A DNA stretch of 64,000 nt from the NCBI GenBank assembly GCA_050084985.1, contig JBITNC010000001.1, forward strand, positions 83,762,001 through 83,826,000, read 5' to 3'. The position numbers and the translations under genes are program-made. Below the pieces are notes generated by a model. That model had not been told where the DNA came from and searched no databases. It saw nothing but the letters and a program-made list of their open reading frames with translations. Positions 22,795-36,529 of the stretch are shown here, one piece after another. The DNA comes from Nageia nagi (taxonomy: Eukaryota > Pinophyta). Within the stretch, counting starts at the first letter, position 1, and every line of letters begins with the position of its first letter.

Positions 22795-24220
22795 CAAAAT
22801 ATATGTTATTTAGATTCTAGCTATAGAAATCATATGTAAAGCAATAAAGAAATATTTTCAAATCCAAATGAGAGTGTTAAATATGATGTCACATTAGGGA
22901 ATGGAAATAAAGTTTCAATTATGGGAAAAGAAATATCAATAATACTAGATATGTATTTTACTTCTAGTTTAATGTACAACTTATTAAGTATTGGATAACT
23001 TTTGAAAAGGGGATACAAGGTATTCATTGAAAATAAATAATGTATAGTTTTAGATAAAATTCCAAGCAATAAAATTATAGAAAAGATCCAAATGACAAGG
23101 AATAATATGTTTCCCCTTAAGATAACACATGATTTAGACCTACAATTAAAAAAGAGAGTTGCAAGAATTAGTCAAACAATGTTTGAAGTAGTGATCAAGG
23201 ATGAAAATTTGTGGCATTTAATATTTGGACATCTCAATTTTAGAGATTTGAATTTATTGCATAGAAAAGGAATGATGAAAGGTTTGTCACCTATAGAGTA
23301 GTCAAAAAGAACATGTGAAGGATGTATATTGGGAAAACAACTAGAGTGTCATTTCCAATGGGAAAGGTAGTTAGGGCAAAACCACCTTTGGAGATAATTC
23401 ATTTAGATTTATGTGGAAAAATGCAAACACCACCAATCAATGGAAGGAACTATTTTTTGATATTTATAGATGTTTACATAAGGAAACTATGGGTTTACCT
23501 TATAAGGTATAAGTATAAGGTATTTGAATACTTTAAATAATAAGGTACTTTTAGAGAAGCAAAGTGGATACTATATCAAGGTATTAAGGGCAGATGGGGG
23601 TGGTGAATATATTTCAAATGATTTTTATATTTTTGTGAGCAACATAGAATTTACAAACAATTTACATAAGGTACATCCCTCAACAAAGTTGTGTAATAGA
23701 AAGAAAAAATAGAATAATCATGGAAATTGATAGGACATGTTGAAAGAAAAATATTTACCAAATGAATGTTGAGAAACAACAATACAATTTGTGGTCTATA
23801 TTATTAATAGATTTCCAAAAAAAAGTGTAAGAAATATATGATTCCGAAAGAAGCATGAAGTGGAAGAAAGCATAGTGCTTTTCACATGAGAGTATTTGGA
23901 TGTGTGAAGCATGCACATGTCTTGGATGAGTTGAGAAAGAAGTTGGAAAACAAGGGAGAAAAACATCTATTTTCAAGATATAGTGAAGATTCCAAGGTAT
24001 GCAAGCTTTATAGTCCAATAGCAAAGAATGCAATAATCACCAAAGATATGCAATTTATTAAAGAGGAAGCATGTGATGGAATTTTGGAGAAAATAATAAA
24101 TATTGTAGTAGCCTCACCTCAAGAAGATGAAAAAGAATTAGTAACAACCAATGCACCTAGAGTTGTAGCTCCTCCCACACCAAATGAAGTTTAGCCAAGT
24201 GATTCTCAAGTGACCCCAAT
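22795..24220 (+). pseudogene. Copia protease and integrase, decayed
   Basis: The protease active-site region is reduced to CYLDSSYRNHM (about 22801), where DSG would be expected. The pre-integrase zinc region has LWHLIFGHLNFRDLNLLHRK and CEGCILGKQ (23211-23340). The integrase core shows EIIHLDLCGKMQ (near 23393) and LRADGGGEYISNDF (23585-23630). The C-terminal part has MRVFGCVKHAHV (23886). Frames change at about 23530 and 23715, with several stops. Confidence 0.82.
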
Positions 24221-24440
24221 AGATCGTACAAGAACAACTTCAAGAATGCAATCAAGTACTCTAGTAAGTGTACATAAAACTCCATAAGTAGGCCTATCAA
24301 GTAGTCCAAGTTTAAGTGATTCATCAAACTAATCTTTTGAAAGCTTAAGGAGATAATAATATAGAAGTTTAAATGATATTTTTTAGCAAAATGAAGGTCA
24401 AAATAATGTAGATCAAATTTCATTAATTTTTTTCTACTCA

Positions 24441-25980
24441 TTGGTAGATGATACAATACATTTTGAAGATGTTAAAGAGGAGAAATGGATAACAACAATG
24501 GATGAAGATATAGCATCCATAGATAAAAATGATATATGGGAATTGGTAAACCATCCACAAGGAAAAGATGCCATAGGTAGGAAGGGAATTTATAAAAATA
24601 AGAACAATGCAGAAGGAAAGTTTGAGAGACACAAAGTAAGATTAGTTTTTAATGGATATTAACAAAAATATGTCATAGATTATGATGAAACATTTGTAGC
24701 ATTTGCAAGAATGAAAATAATTAGGATAGTCCTAGCAACTGCTGGCCAAAATAAGTAAAACGTATAGCAAATGGATGTGAAATCAACCTTACTAAATGGT
24801 GTTTTGAAATAAGATTTTGTATAGCAACCACTAGGTTATGGAGTTTTAGGGCAAGAAAATAAGATATACAAGTTGAAGAAGGTAATTTATGGAGTCAATC
24901 AAGCCCCATAAGCATGATACAATAAGATATATACATATCTTTTGAGTAATGGCTTTAGTAAGAGTGATGGTGAATCAACTTTTTACATCAAAACAAGTAA
25001 TGGTAAGATTTTGGTAGTTGTATTATATGTGGATGACGTCATATTTAGAGAAAAAGTGATTTTCTCATATTAGATTTTAAAGAGAGTATGAAGAATGAGT
25101 TTGAAAAAATAAACTTAGGATTGCTAAAATACTTTCTTGGCATATAATTTTAACAATTGAATTATGGCATCTTCATTTATTAATCAAAGTATGCAACAAA
25201 TATTTTAAAAATATTCAAAATGTAGAATTGTAAACCTACTCCTACTTCTACAATAATGGGATTCAATTTAACAAAGGAAGATTGGAGAGAAAATGTAAAT
25301 CCAACTTTATACAAGAGCATGGTAGGATATCTAATTTATTTGACAGTAATAAGTTAGACATAATGTATGCATTTAGTTTGATCTCATGGTTTATGGAGAC
25401 TCCAAAGCAACAAACTTACAAGAAGCTAAAAGGATCATGAGGTACATAAATGGAACAAAGGAGTATGGCATTTTGTATGCCCCAAAAAATGATTTTAATC
25501 TCACTAGATACATGGAGAGTGATTGGGTATGTACTATAGATAATAGAAAAAGTACCTTAGGATATGTATTTCATCTTGGATAGGATGTTGTATGATGAGA
25601 TTTAAAGTAATAAATGATATCATACTTTCCACAGCTAAAGTTGAGTATGTGGTAGCTATAGAGGTAACTTGTTAAGCGATGTAGATGAGAAGGATATTAA
25701 AAGATTTTGGATATAAGCAAGAAGAAGTAACAAGTATCTTTAGTGATAATAAATATACCATAGACTTATACAAAAACTCTATTTTTCATTAGAGAACCAA
25801 TCACATTGATACTAGATATCATTTTATCATGACATTGATAAATGCTAGAGAAATTATCTTGGAGCATTGTAGTTTTGAAGAATAATGTGTAAACATTTTT
25901 ACCAAACCATTAGGAAAGAAGAGTTTTAAACAACAAAGAGACAACTTAGGCATAATAGATGGTAGTGGTAGTAGTTATGA
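24441..25980 (+). pseudogene. Copia RT and RNase H, decayed
   Basis: RT starts at KEEKWITTMDEDIASI (24474) and continues through DIWELVNHPQGKDAIG, a TLLNG block, IYGVNQAP, and the catalytic LYVDD near 25027, which is intact. After a shift comes NPTLYKSMVGYLIYLT, then RIMRYINGTKEYGILY (25431) and ESDWVCTIDNRKSTLGY. RNase H shows LSTAKVEYVVAIEVTC, IFSDNKYTIDLYKNS and a tail TKPLGKKSF. More than ten stops or shifts were noted. Confidence 0.85.
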
Positions 25981-25991
25981 TTAAGGGGTAG
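25981..25991 (+). other. Polypurine tract
   Basis: TTAAGGGGTAG sits directly before the TGTTGAG that starts the 3' LTR. It is the usual primer site for plus-strand DNA synthesis in copia elements. Confidence 0.75.
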
Positions 25992-26562
25992 TGTTGAGAA
26001 TTAATCCCAACTACTTTGTTTTGTATAGAAGAGAGGAGAAGACAAATTATGGTGCTTTGTTTTCTATAGAATAGAGCAGAGATAAACTGTTACTTTTTTT
26101 TGTATAGAAAAGAGTATGAGACTAACTTTTGGTGTATGTAATTGAATAGAATATAATAGTAAATATGTTTTCATGTATTTCTATATAGATACAAAGTGAG
26201 GGTATGTCTAGATAATTATGTTATGGATGTATATGGTCATTGTAAATTTGAAAATGTTGTATACAAATGTAGTTGAAAGCATTAATTCTTGTTGTACATT
26301 GGAAACTCTAGAAGTCTCCTGAATTATCTAAGGTATTTGGAAACTATTATTCATAGAAGCAATCTAAGAAAGTAGTGGCTACTAAAATAAGAAGCTTGAA
26401 GAAAGAAAGAAGTTTGTAGCTGAAGCTCTATTTGCTAACTATATGTATGAAATTTGAATATAATACAAAAGGATCATATTTTATTGTATGTTTCATTGTA
26501 TTGTTATTATGTTGTTGATTATTTTCTATTATTTCTTCTCCCCTTTTCTAAAAATTAGTACA
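25992..26562 (+). repeat. 3' LTR of copia element (20.5-26.6 kb)
   Basis: Starts TGTTGAGAATTAATCCC. It aligns with 20529-21062 and is about 35 bp longer near its start, in a region with two GTATAGAA repeats. The end is approximate (26550-26565). Confidence 0.75.
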
Positions 26563-26995
26563 ACATACTATAAAATTTATCGTTCAAGATTAGGAATACA
26601 GAATATCTGCATGTCAATCTTTTGAAGAGTTGTTGATTTTGTTAAGCAAAAAAATATTATAATCATAAGGTTTTATACATTAACATTGTGATTTAGGTCT
26701 ATTGTTACAACATATTTAAATCTTGTAGTCATAAGAAGTAATTATTATCCGCTTAAAATATTTCATTTAAGGAAAGAAAAATAGGCAAATGAAACCTTTG
26801 TACAATAAGACATTTTGAGGAAGCTTTAGAATGGTTCCAATTAGATACAAAATATATCTCTCATATATATGCCAATATCAAATCACACACATTATTTTCA
26901 CACATGTACCATAAAATTACTTTTGCTCTCTTTGCAAACCTATAAATGGTTACAATTCAACTCAAATTTGATATCAAATTAGACATAGAGTTTCA
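26563..26995. other. AT-rich stretch, nothing recognised
   Basis: Between the copia 3' LTR and the LINE fragment. No coding or structural signal was recognised. Confidence 0.35.
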
Positions 26996-26999
26996 ACTT

Positions 27000-28290
27000 T
27001 TCTCTTCTTGTAGGCTTTTCTCGCAAAAGGTTATGATTGATATTGGCCCTCTATTGGAAGCTAGAAAGAATGGAGACAAGCTATGCATGGAAAAATTTTA
27101 ACTAAGCAATATCGATATAATGTAGTAGGTAGACTCCTTAGTAGTCAATTAAATATTCATCTAGTGCATAAATGTGCAAAGAAAAGATGGAAAATCAAAG
27201 GTAAAGTAAAGATTGAAAATAAAAGGTAGTTTAGATGTTATTGGAATGGAATGTGACTAGATCTTGTTCATTGTCAACTTGTTATACAGAAGATTGAGAT
27301 TTTATGTTGAGCTACCTTGATTCTTTAGAAACCAAGGGTTATTTTGTAAGAAATGTTATGGCTTCAATGCAACTAAAATCCTATGTATGATTGAACTAGT
27401 CTAGATAACCTTATAGCATCTCTTAAATTTTGGCATCAAAAGGTATTTTAAGGGATCACTAGATCCTTTGAGAAATTTGTCTCTATTCACAAGGTCATAA
27501 GGGTGTGAACTTGGTTTTTTGGTGGCTAGGATGGAGTAAAGGTACCTAAAACAATTGCCTTGGATTTTCAACTAATCAAATGGATTCAAGATATTAGATA
27601 TGAAAATAATAATTGCTTATCCTTTACTTGTATGTAAGTAAGTTACAATCTAGGATCTTATGTAGCTATGATGATTGTAGAAAATACAATTCAAAGAGAA
27701 TGGAATCCAAAGCAATAACATGAAGGGAAATTTGTAGATAACTCTAGAATTCATTCACAACTTGAGGAATATGAAATCCTAACAAATGATGATGGGAGAA
27801 ACAACATGGTTGTGAATGAGAATGGATGGTTGATGAAAGAAAAGGAAAAAATTCTAAAATTGATAACTATAGTGGAGGTGACTCATGATTCAGAAAAGGT
27901 TGAACCAAATAATAGTCTTGTATTTTATGATCAAAGGAAGAACCCACCTAATAATGAAGATTGACAATAGGTGAAAGCAAAGAGAAAGATGATGAACACT
28001 AAAGGAAATAAAGTTGTGTCTACTTTGGTTAGTTAAAGAACAAACTGAGAATCAAATATAAGAAAGTCAATCGAAGATTGAGGGTGAGTATGTAGTAATG
28101 GAAACTCATTTGGCACATACCAATAGATGAATGAATCATTCGAAGTGCATCAAAGCTTGTAGATATTAGCCAAAACAATGTGGCTTGTCTTGGTCAAGCA
28201 ATATTATGAGAGAAAGTAACTATTAGAGCTATAGAAATTGGAAAGCAAGAACTCTTGGATGGTTTTTGGAGAGGAGCACTCCTAAAATAG
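27000..28290 (+). pseudogene. LINE ORF1 (DUF4283-like), decayed
   Basis: A plant LINE ORF1 remnant. LKFWHQKVF.GITRSFEKF (about 27425-27485) corresponds to the conserved 'FW.....I.ngiG' part of DUF4283. WIQDIRYENNNCLSFTC (about 27570-27625) corresponds to the W.Q.idYEn..F.C entry into the zinc knuckle. It is followed by a charged, low-complexity tail and then an ORF2 start. ORF1 proteins bind RNA in the retrotransposition complex. Many stops are present. Confidence 0.55.
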
Positions 28291-28297
28291 GGAAGAG

Positions 28298-28500
28298 ATG
28301 ATGATTATCTCATGTAATGCTAAGGGATTAAATTCCTCTTCAATACACAGGCTTCTATGTGAATACTCTAGGAAAATGAAGCTTAGCATGCACATAGGCT
28401 TACCTATGTAATCCTAGAAGATTGATATTTACTTATTTAAGAATCAAAGATTGTATCTAAAAGGCAAAGATATAACCATAGCTACTATTAGTATCATTTT
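28298..28500 (+). pseudogene. LINE ORF2 endonuclease start, truncated
   Basis: MMIISCNAKGLNSSSIHRLL begins at 28298, just after the ORF1 remnant. It matches the usual start of plant LINE ORF2 (M.ii.WN.rGLn...k...l), with Trp changed to Cys. The likeness ends by about 28500. The rest of ORF2 is missing or unrecognisable, so this is a fragment. Confidence 0.6.
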
Positions 28501-31005
28501 ATTACGATTTTAGTTGCAATCTCATTGGAAAAAAAAAATTACTCCAAAAGACTGAACAATTTAATATTTTATAAATCAGAAATAAGTACCATTTTTTTTA
28601 GATTACCAAATAACATTTAAGAAATATACTTGAAATAAATAATAGATGATTGTTGCTCAAACTATTATAAATTTTTAAAGATAGATTTTGAATTTTTGTA
28701 TAAAAAACCTCCCGTTTTATTTATGGTAGTCTTTATTTAACTTTGCCAAAAAATATCAAACCACACACTTGTCAAAACCTGCTGAAGTTTCTAAGTGCAA
28801 ATTCCATCGTAGATAAGCTTGGACTATCATACTTTCTGTAATAAGTAGTCTCACTATGGCATGCTTTAATGCTTAAACTTTTAGTTTGATCAAGTTCGTA
28901 AGGAAATGGAGAAACTTATAATGGATTTGAATTTTTATATATACGAAGGAAACTTAGGAAGAGAGTGTTTTTTGTTTTAATATAAGAATACAAATTCTCC
29001 AAACCTTTTCTTTTATTCTTCAGATAGTATAGACATTTATTCTATACTGTGCAAGTCCGTGCAACTTATGAACTCTATATTGGTATACATTTTCCTAGCC
29101 ACACAAAACAGATAAGACATCTCTTGGATTTCTAATCCTACATTATTTTGTGTGTGTCTCTTGAAATTATGAATTTCGTCTTTCCAAATCATGAATGAAG
29201 CTATATGCTTGTTGATAAAAGATTCATGCCTCTCCCCAAAAAAAAAGACCTAAGCTCTAGTTTAACGATTCGTCCATGTTCATGTATATACTTATACTAG
29301 GTGCTATTAACTTATTTGTTCTCAGGCCAACTTCTTTTTGGAGAACCTCTTTTATGGTTCTCTCTTTCTTTTATAATCGTGTAAGATATATTATATATAT
29401 GCTATTATGTTGCAATTTACATCAAGAAGAGACTATTTTACCTAGTAAATTCTAGGGTAAACAATAAAAAAATTCATACAATTAGTGAAATTACAAAATT
29501 GATTTTTAAATTTTAATTTTTTTTTTACTTAAAAATGGTTTTACATTTCATAGTCTATTATATTTGTAATTTCATTGGATTCTATTTATTGGTTGCATTT
29601 TATAACAAATTTCAGCTTCCTTAATACAAAGATTCTGTTAATATCTTGCTATCATTCTATAGAAAATGTTACAAGCAATTAGTTTACAGCATTTGACATA
29701 TTTTTAAGAAGGATGTTGTGCAAAAATTCAACTTTTGTTAGTTTTGGATGATTATATGTACAGTGATGGAGTGAGAAGGGCAAATGTTAACTATTGTTAG
29801 AACCTTTAAAACTTTTACTAATGCAACAAACTATAACATAAACAAAATTCAAACAAGGTCAATGAAATTAGGTGAAACACAATTTACAAGACAGTTAATT
29901 CCAGCCAAGTGAAGAGTGAACAGTAGAGGTGGCCATTATTCTTCTTGTAGAAAGATAATGTGAAAGATGTCCAATAAACAATCTGAATGGAAAAAAATGT
30001 AAGAAATGCCCAGCAAACAATCTGAAGATAATCATGATCTGAAATATTAATTTTAAAACTTTTTTGTAAATACAATTTTTGCAAAACAATTTTAATAATT
30101 TTACAGACGACTTCTATAGTCCACCATGTTCAAAACTCATCTAGAGCAGCTGGGTTTTCCTCATATTTGTTGTCACCTGTAGGTTGTATCAAATATCTAA
30201 CAAGGGCATATTCTGAGAGCAAAGGACAAGTGTGCTTTGGACACTTAAATAGATAACGTGAGGATTCAAATCCAGAGATGTGTGAAGCTCAAGCTATAAT
30301 CCATTGCCAATTAGTAGATGAAATGTTTGATTACATATTAAATAAATAAATTAAATATGGTCTTAGAAATCGAAAATTTGCATTAAAAACTTTTGGACTA
30401 AATTATGTTAATTTATTTTGGTCCATTTATTTTTATACAAACATTTTTCATAGAATACTATTCTAACAACTCTTATTGTGTAGAAACATTGACCATATTC
30501 AACATGTTATCATCATGTTATCAGACAGGGAGATGGCTCCTAGAATACTATTCTAACGACACTGGAATCTGCCATCTTCTTGATACCAAAGAAATCTGGT
30601 TTCAATGTGCCACTCAAGTAGACTTGTAAGAATGAACTCCGCAAAGATGCTGGAGAGGAATTCAATATAGTACTTCATAACATCGTACAGTACATCGCAG
30701 CCAAAGTTTTGTATAGCAAGATCATGGTGTACGGTCTTCAATTTAATTGCATTTGAGTTTTGTCGAAGCATTGTTTGTAATTATTAATTGCCAGTAAACC
30801 TTTAGTAGTTATTAGTGTTTGAACTTAATTTAAAAGATGTACGCATACTTCAAAATGTACTTTTACATATTTTATTTTCATTTGTAGTCAATGCTTATTT
30901 ATCATGAAGTTCATATTCTAAATTTTTAGAAGGTTTTGATTGGATGAAAATATTTAATATTTGATGGTAAGATTTTATAGTACATTTGTTAAGTATTTAT
31001 CCTAG
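28501..31005. other. AT-rich region, no gene seen
   Basis: No coding region with support. A repeated AGAATACTATTCTAAC word occurs at about 30452 and 30542. A tRNA-T-arm-like GAGGATTCAAATCC near 30261 has no matching tRNA body. Confidence 0.35.
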
Positions 31006-31135
31006 CTCGATTTTAAAATTATAAACATGATATTTGATTATAGTTTGTATTATTAATATTAGATATTTAACTTGATTTCAAGATTACAAATATGATATTT
31101 GATTATAGCTTAATATTATTAATATTAGACATTTA
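31006..31135 (+). repeat. Two-copy tandem repeat, about 65 bp
   Basis: Both copies carry ATGATATTTGATTATAG and ATTATTAATATTAGA followed by ATTTAA. They are moderately diverged. Confidence 0.7.
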
Positions 31136-31517
31136 AAATATAAAAAATATTTTCAATTATAAGAATGAGAAGAGATTATAGTTTATACTTTATTTTTCAA
31201 GGCATGTTATTAGTTGAATTCAAATTCAAAAGTTTAAAGAAAAGGTAAGTCTTATATGAGGGTAAGCAGGGATCAAATTTGCAGATTATTTTTTGAAGGA
31301 AAGGAAAAATTTAATCCTTCAAATAAATATATATTAAAAAAAGAAAATTAAATAAATATTTTCTAGCTGATCCTTCAAATAAAAGATCAATTTTTTTCAC
31401 CTTCTATGAAGGGCTTGAAGGATGTTGTAGCCTAAGGGTAAGCCATTTGGTCTATAATTCTTACTATACATTTTAATAACTCTTATGTATATTATTGTTG
31501 ATGCTCTTTTCATATTA

Positions 31518-31519
<2 letters not shown>

Positions 31520-31550
<31 letters not shown>
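31520..31550. repeat. Poly(T) tract, 31 nt
   Basis: An uninterrupted T run. It may be the poly(A) end of a minus-strand retroposon, but no LINE or SINE body was recognised to its right. Confidence 0.9.
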
Positions 31551-34000
31551 CTTTCATTTTTAAACACTTTTAAGAGCTTCACATGATTGTATTGTGCACT
31601 TGATAGATAATAGATAAGGGTAAGGCTAACTAAAAAAATAAATAAGCACACTCATTTCATTTAATGATATCTTGTAGGAAACAACGAATTGGTTTAATTT
31701 GAGAACAAATTTGAAATTCATGGTCACATATTAGAGATTTCATAGTCACAAATCAATGTCAATGATCAAGTTAATTATTTTTTATTTTCAATTATTGATT
31801 GATTTTCTAGAAATAGTTATTATTATAGTTACATTTAGTTATATCATATGGTTATTAGAAGTTATTTAAATAATTTTATAATATATAATTATTATAATAT
31901 TTTACACCATTTAAATCATCAAGGTTAAAAGTTTTAGAATCATCTATCTTGATCAAGATACTTTATGCATATAAGAAAAATTAATATTCTCATTTTATTT
32001 GTCATATTACATTTATCTTTAATGTTGATATTATCATTAGCAATGAAACCCATAAAACCCTTTAATATTTGTATTTCCTCTTCTTATTGCATATTTCCTT
32101 GTATCTTTAGAGTTTTATGTAACTATTATGATATCATATAATGTTTTGTTATTTTCAATATCTTTTTATGAATGCATGATAAGATTGCCAGTTACTTAAT
32201 TGTAAGGTTTCATTATAAATTTTAACTTTGTATTAAATTATTTATTGTACTTGGTATAATTGTAATTTAATCCTTCATTCTTAGTACTTATTGTAATAAT
32301 ATATGCATGTAATGAATGTAGGTTAGATCTAAAATTTTCACAGACCAAAAATCTTAAAATGCATATAACAATGCCATTTCTTTAGAATGATGTGACCCTA
32401 AATGTTTTATTTTGAAAAATGTAAATTATGATTTTGGCAAAGAACTGGTACAAAAGGTAAAGGGTAAAAGGTTATGTGAGACATAGAATTGAAGTAGATC
32501 ACAATGGTTACAAAATCTATAATAGATATAAAATTCTCCTTCTTACTAATATTGAAGAAGAACCAAAAACACACTTTATCATACATGAAAAATGGGTCTC
32601 AAATCCATTTTTTATTTAAATGTACATAATTATCTAATGTAATAAAGGCCCATCAACTTTTCTAATAAATATGCATTTTGAAGTACTAGTAAATTTTTTG
32701 AAGGATGCAAAAAGATGTATTAGGTTGAAGACCATGGATATAAGTGAAGCTAGAAAACACATAATATTAGCTGAAAAGGAACAAATGCATTTGATATCCA
32801 TTGTTTACACATTTGCATACTATTTTGACATTTTCCAATATTATTTTTCTCTAAAAAATTGAATCAAACCTCTATACATTTCTATCACTTAACCATAATC
32901 TAACAAGTATTAAGTATTGTAAAGAAATAAATAGATTATTTCACTCAATAACTAGATATTTTATTAATTGTATTGTCATGTCCATGCTTATTAGTATTCT
33001 CCAATATATAAGGTAAAAGAGATTTAAATGAACTAGATATTAAAATAGTCTCATATGTTTAAGAGATAATCTTAAATGTCTAAAAACATAAATGTTGTAT
33101 CTCAATCCTTTAGTTTGATCCTTCAAAAGAATACATCATTGGATTTATTACATGTTAAAATTTAAGAGCATTAAATGAGAGAGAACTAATGCAAATGATT
33201 TGATAATGGATATTAAATTTACTATTTTTTAGTATATAAGGATTTTTATATATTTCAATAGAAAAGGAATAAGAATGTGTTAATATAAATATATTTAATT
33301 ATTTATAATAAAAAATACATCAATTCCAAAATTATTTGTAAAGATATAGAAAATAAAAATCAATAAAAGGTTATATATAAAAACTACTTTTCTTATTTGT
33401 GAGAAGATGATAAGTAAATTATGGTAAACAACTTTGCAAACCTTTGATTGAGTTTGATTATCTTGATGATAATTTCAAAATGATAAATCAAGGAAACATA
33501 TTTTCCATATGCTATATGACCTTTATTTTCATATAATGATAAGTTATGTCCTTTTTTTTCATTCATATATATGATGAGAACTTGGGAATGCTTTACAGAG
33601 GATGCAAAAATTGATATGTTTCCTTCTAGATATAGCTCACTTCAGTCAATGTGCATAAAAATAATGTTCACTTATTGGAAATCATTGGAGTTACATAAAA
33701 ATAACACTAAGTGCATCCAAACCTAGTATTTTGAATAAATAATTAAGACACTTTAATCAAAATAAAAATCCAATTGTCAAATATTACCTCTTTTGGGGAT
33801 GTGAGGGAGATAAATCAAAACCACATCCCAAAAATAATAGGATACATATTTCTTATATAATATTATGGTTTTACACCTTTGAACATTCATTAAAATATAT
33901 GTTAAACAAAATCAAAAAGAAAAAGTTTGAAAAGAAAAACTTAAATGATCAAATATAATATCATATAGTTGAACACTTCTCCTTTCCTCAAAAACTAAAA
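31551..34000. other. AT-rich region, no gene seen
   Basis: Small open frames only (for example 32671-32862). None resembles a known family and no LTR pair was found. Confidence 0.35.
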
Positions 34001-34406
34001 ATAATAGGAAAGATATTACATAGAAATTTTTTTTATAAGAAAATGAAATGGCTTTGATTTCACCTTTTTCTTTGAAATTATTATGAAGGATTTTGTTGAA
34101 ATAAAGAGTTAAAGAAAAATTTTAACACATATAAAGAAGAAATGATTGGAATACTTTATGAAGAGAATTTACTAAACTTTTCCATAATTATAAGGCATAA
34201 GATAATTATACAATTGAAGAAAATAACAACATACAACCATAATAAACACCAAGACTTAACTAGGAATCCCTTTAAAGGGAAAGGTAGTAAAAATTAGAGC
34301 CAAACATCCTCCTATATAATATTAGTAATTTTTTCACATACCACTAAGCCACATTGTAGTACAATATATAGAACAAATTTAGTATGAATAAAATTTAAAC
34401 CACGAC

Positions 34407-34426
34407 ATGGTATTAGAATACCATGG
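34407..34426. repeat. Short perfect palindrome with PBS-like core
   Basis: CATGGTATT-AG-AATACCATG is a 9-bp perfect inverted repeat with a 2-nt spacer. The TGGTATTAGAA core resembles a tRNA-iMet primer site, and ACCACGACA just before it could be an LTR end. No LTR partner was found. Confidence 0.4.
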
Positions 34427-35679
34427 GCATAAAAGAATAGGCTAACATACCCATAACAATATAACTACCACACTTTGGAAAAATATTAGGAATCCCACTA
34501 TGATCATTGAAAAATTCATGAATATATGGTAGGACTATCGAGGTAGAATCCTAATTGATAATACTTTCCCTTAGGTGTTTTCTCTAAAGCAACATTATAG
34601 GATTTCTTCTTAACAATTATCATAATATATTCCACCATTGTGAGATCCATATTTTCTATATTATTTTTACATGGTAAGATTCCTTATCCATATTTTTCAT
34701 ATGTGTGAGAAAATATTAAATTTCCAAAAAACCCTATGGTTTTAAACTTAAAATAAACCCTTAAAATTGAAGGTATATGAAGAGAAATTTAGGTTCAATA
34801 ATATGTTTATACTAAAATTTAAATGGGTAAATATCTCAAATAAAAATTATATTATCAAACATGCAATAATTAGTAATAAATAAAGTGATATGGGAATAGA
34901 AATAAAACTATAAAATATACCAAATTAACCTATCAATAATAAGAGATAAGAGGGTAACAAATATTTGCACTTACTTATAGATCATATCACACATCCTATA
35001 TAGGTCATGTAGATTGATAGATGAATCATGAAAATATCTCAACCTACAAGAGTGAAATAACTTATTGATGTCATTGGAATGCATATATTTTATATTACCT
35101 TAATGTTTGAGACATGCATCTCACCAAGTTATCAATTAAGACTACTTGCAATGTTAGACATATTCTACATAGCAATGAAAAACATGAAATATAGTAAATA
35201 ATAAAACTTATTTATAGATCAAATACCCAATATTGATATTCTATGTTGATAATATACCTTTAAATTTATTCTATATGAGATATCAAGACAAAGATTTTAT
35301 CTATGTCCATCATCTATCTCATGTGTGGCTTTGAATAGGAAATATTTCTCCTTAGATCATGATCATATGCTAATGCCTATGCTAGGTTCCTTGCATGACA
35401 AAAGAAAAAACACATGATATAATATCATGCTAGTCCAATATATTAACATAATTAAGGAATACAATAATGTAAAGAGAATATACTAATGCTTGAATTAAAT
35501 ATATTTTAAAATAGAATATGGTTAATTTTTAGTCATCAACATCATATTTTCCTTCATAAACAAATGTATAATCATATATACCATGCAATTTTCTAAAACC
35601 TCTCTTTACAAATGTCTAAATTGTTTTTCCATGTTTTAACATATATCTTCATAGGACTCTAACTACATAGATAATGTTA

Positions 35680-36420
35680 GGTACATAACATGGCATACGT
35701 TATCCTTCATACAATTCTCTTATAATAAATATGAGATATTTGTTCTACTTATGATTCTATCTTAATACATTGATCTATTAACAACTTATTACCCAAAGGA
35801 ATAAGAGTCTTAAATGGCTTATTGTTCTACATATTAAACCTCTTCAAAAATATCTCAATAGACTTTTTCCTATGTTAGCCATAGTTTCTACTTGATGATC
35901 TTTGTTTATTTGCATGCCCAAAATGAATATTGAAGGGCCAAGATCCTTCATATACAACTATGATGATGGATGTCACATAATATCCTTGTTCATTTTTTAT
36001 TAACATATCATCATCATCATCATCTAATACCATGATAACAAAATGATTACAAAATTAGTTTGTGTACCCATAATGATCAACATTGCTTTGTTCAAAATTA
36101 AGGCCTAAAATACCACATTGTTGGTGATTATTTTAGACCATATGAAGAGTTATTTAACTTGCATAGTAGATCCTTCTTTTCCTCAACTATATATTATTTA
36201 GGGTGACTCATATAAATTTACTCCAAATATTCATAAAGGAATGCAATTTTTAAAACCCATTTTCTCTATTTTCATATCAAATGTAAAACTAATAGATAAT
36301 ACAAATATACTAGAAGTTTACTTTTACAATTGTAGAAAATAACTAACCAAAATTAATTCCCTCCATTTAGAAATATCCTTTTACTAATATGTGAGCCTTA
36401 TATTTATTTACTAAAACTTC
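35680..36420 (-). pseudogene. Copia RT remnant (minus strand)
   Basis: Minus-strand reading gives YKAHILVKGYF.MEGINF (near 36410-36350; copia YKARLV.KGY motif), a DDDDDDMLI stretch near 36020 where YVDDMLI is expected, FLKRFNM.NNKPFKTLIPLGN (near 35845-35785) and YAMLCT (about 35700). All are broken by stops. It continues the integrase remnant just to the right. Confidence 0.68.
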
Positions 36421-36529
36421 AAGATTTAACTTCTTCTTCAAAACATGTTATTACCAATTTCTTTTCTCCCAACTAGTAAATTCATAAAATCCTAGATTAT
36501 ATTTTTAATCAAGGCCTTCATTTCCTAAT

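Larger units (their letters stand above)
20529..26562 (+). mobile_element. Decayed full-length Ty1/copia element
   Basis: A complete copia element of about 6.0 kb with both LTRs. The internal order is Gag, protease, integrase, RT, RNase H. A primer-binding-like TGGCATCAAA follows the left LTR and a TTAAGGGGTAG polypurine tract precedes the right one. The right LTR is cleanly set at 25992; both distal edges are approximate because no matching target duplication was found. Every domain is interrupted by stops or shifts, so it is dead. It is older than the copia element at 58357-63520 and belongs to another lineage. Confidence 0.88.

Noticed and set aside
23755-24632. Minus-strand frames of 64-99 codons
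   Set aside because: Shadows of the plus-strand copia integrase and RT remnants.
30255-30285. tRNA T-arm-like GAGGATTCAAATCC
   Set aside because: No acceptor stem, D-arm or anticodon arm at the right spacing, and no SINE body or tail around it.
32671-32862. 63-codon frame with charged residues
   Set aside because: Resembles no known family, with AT-rich chance-frame length and no neighbour support.
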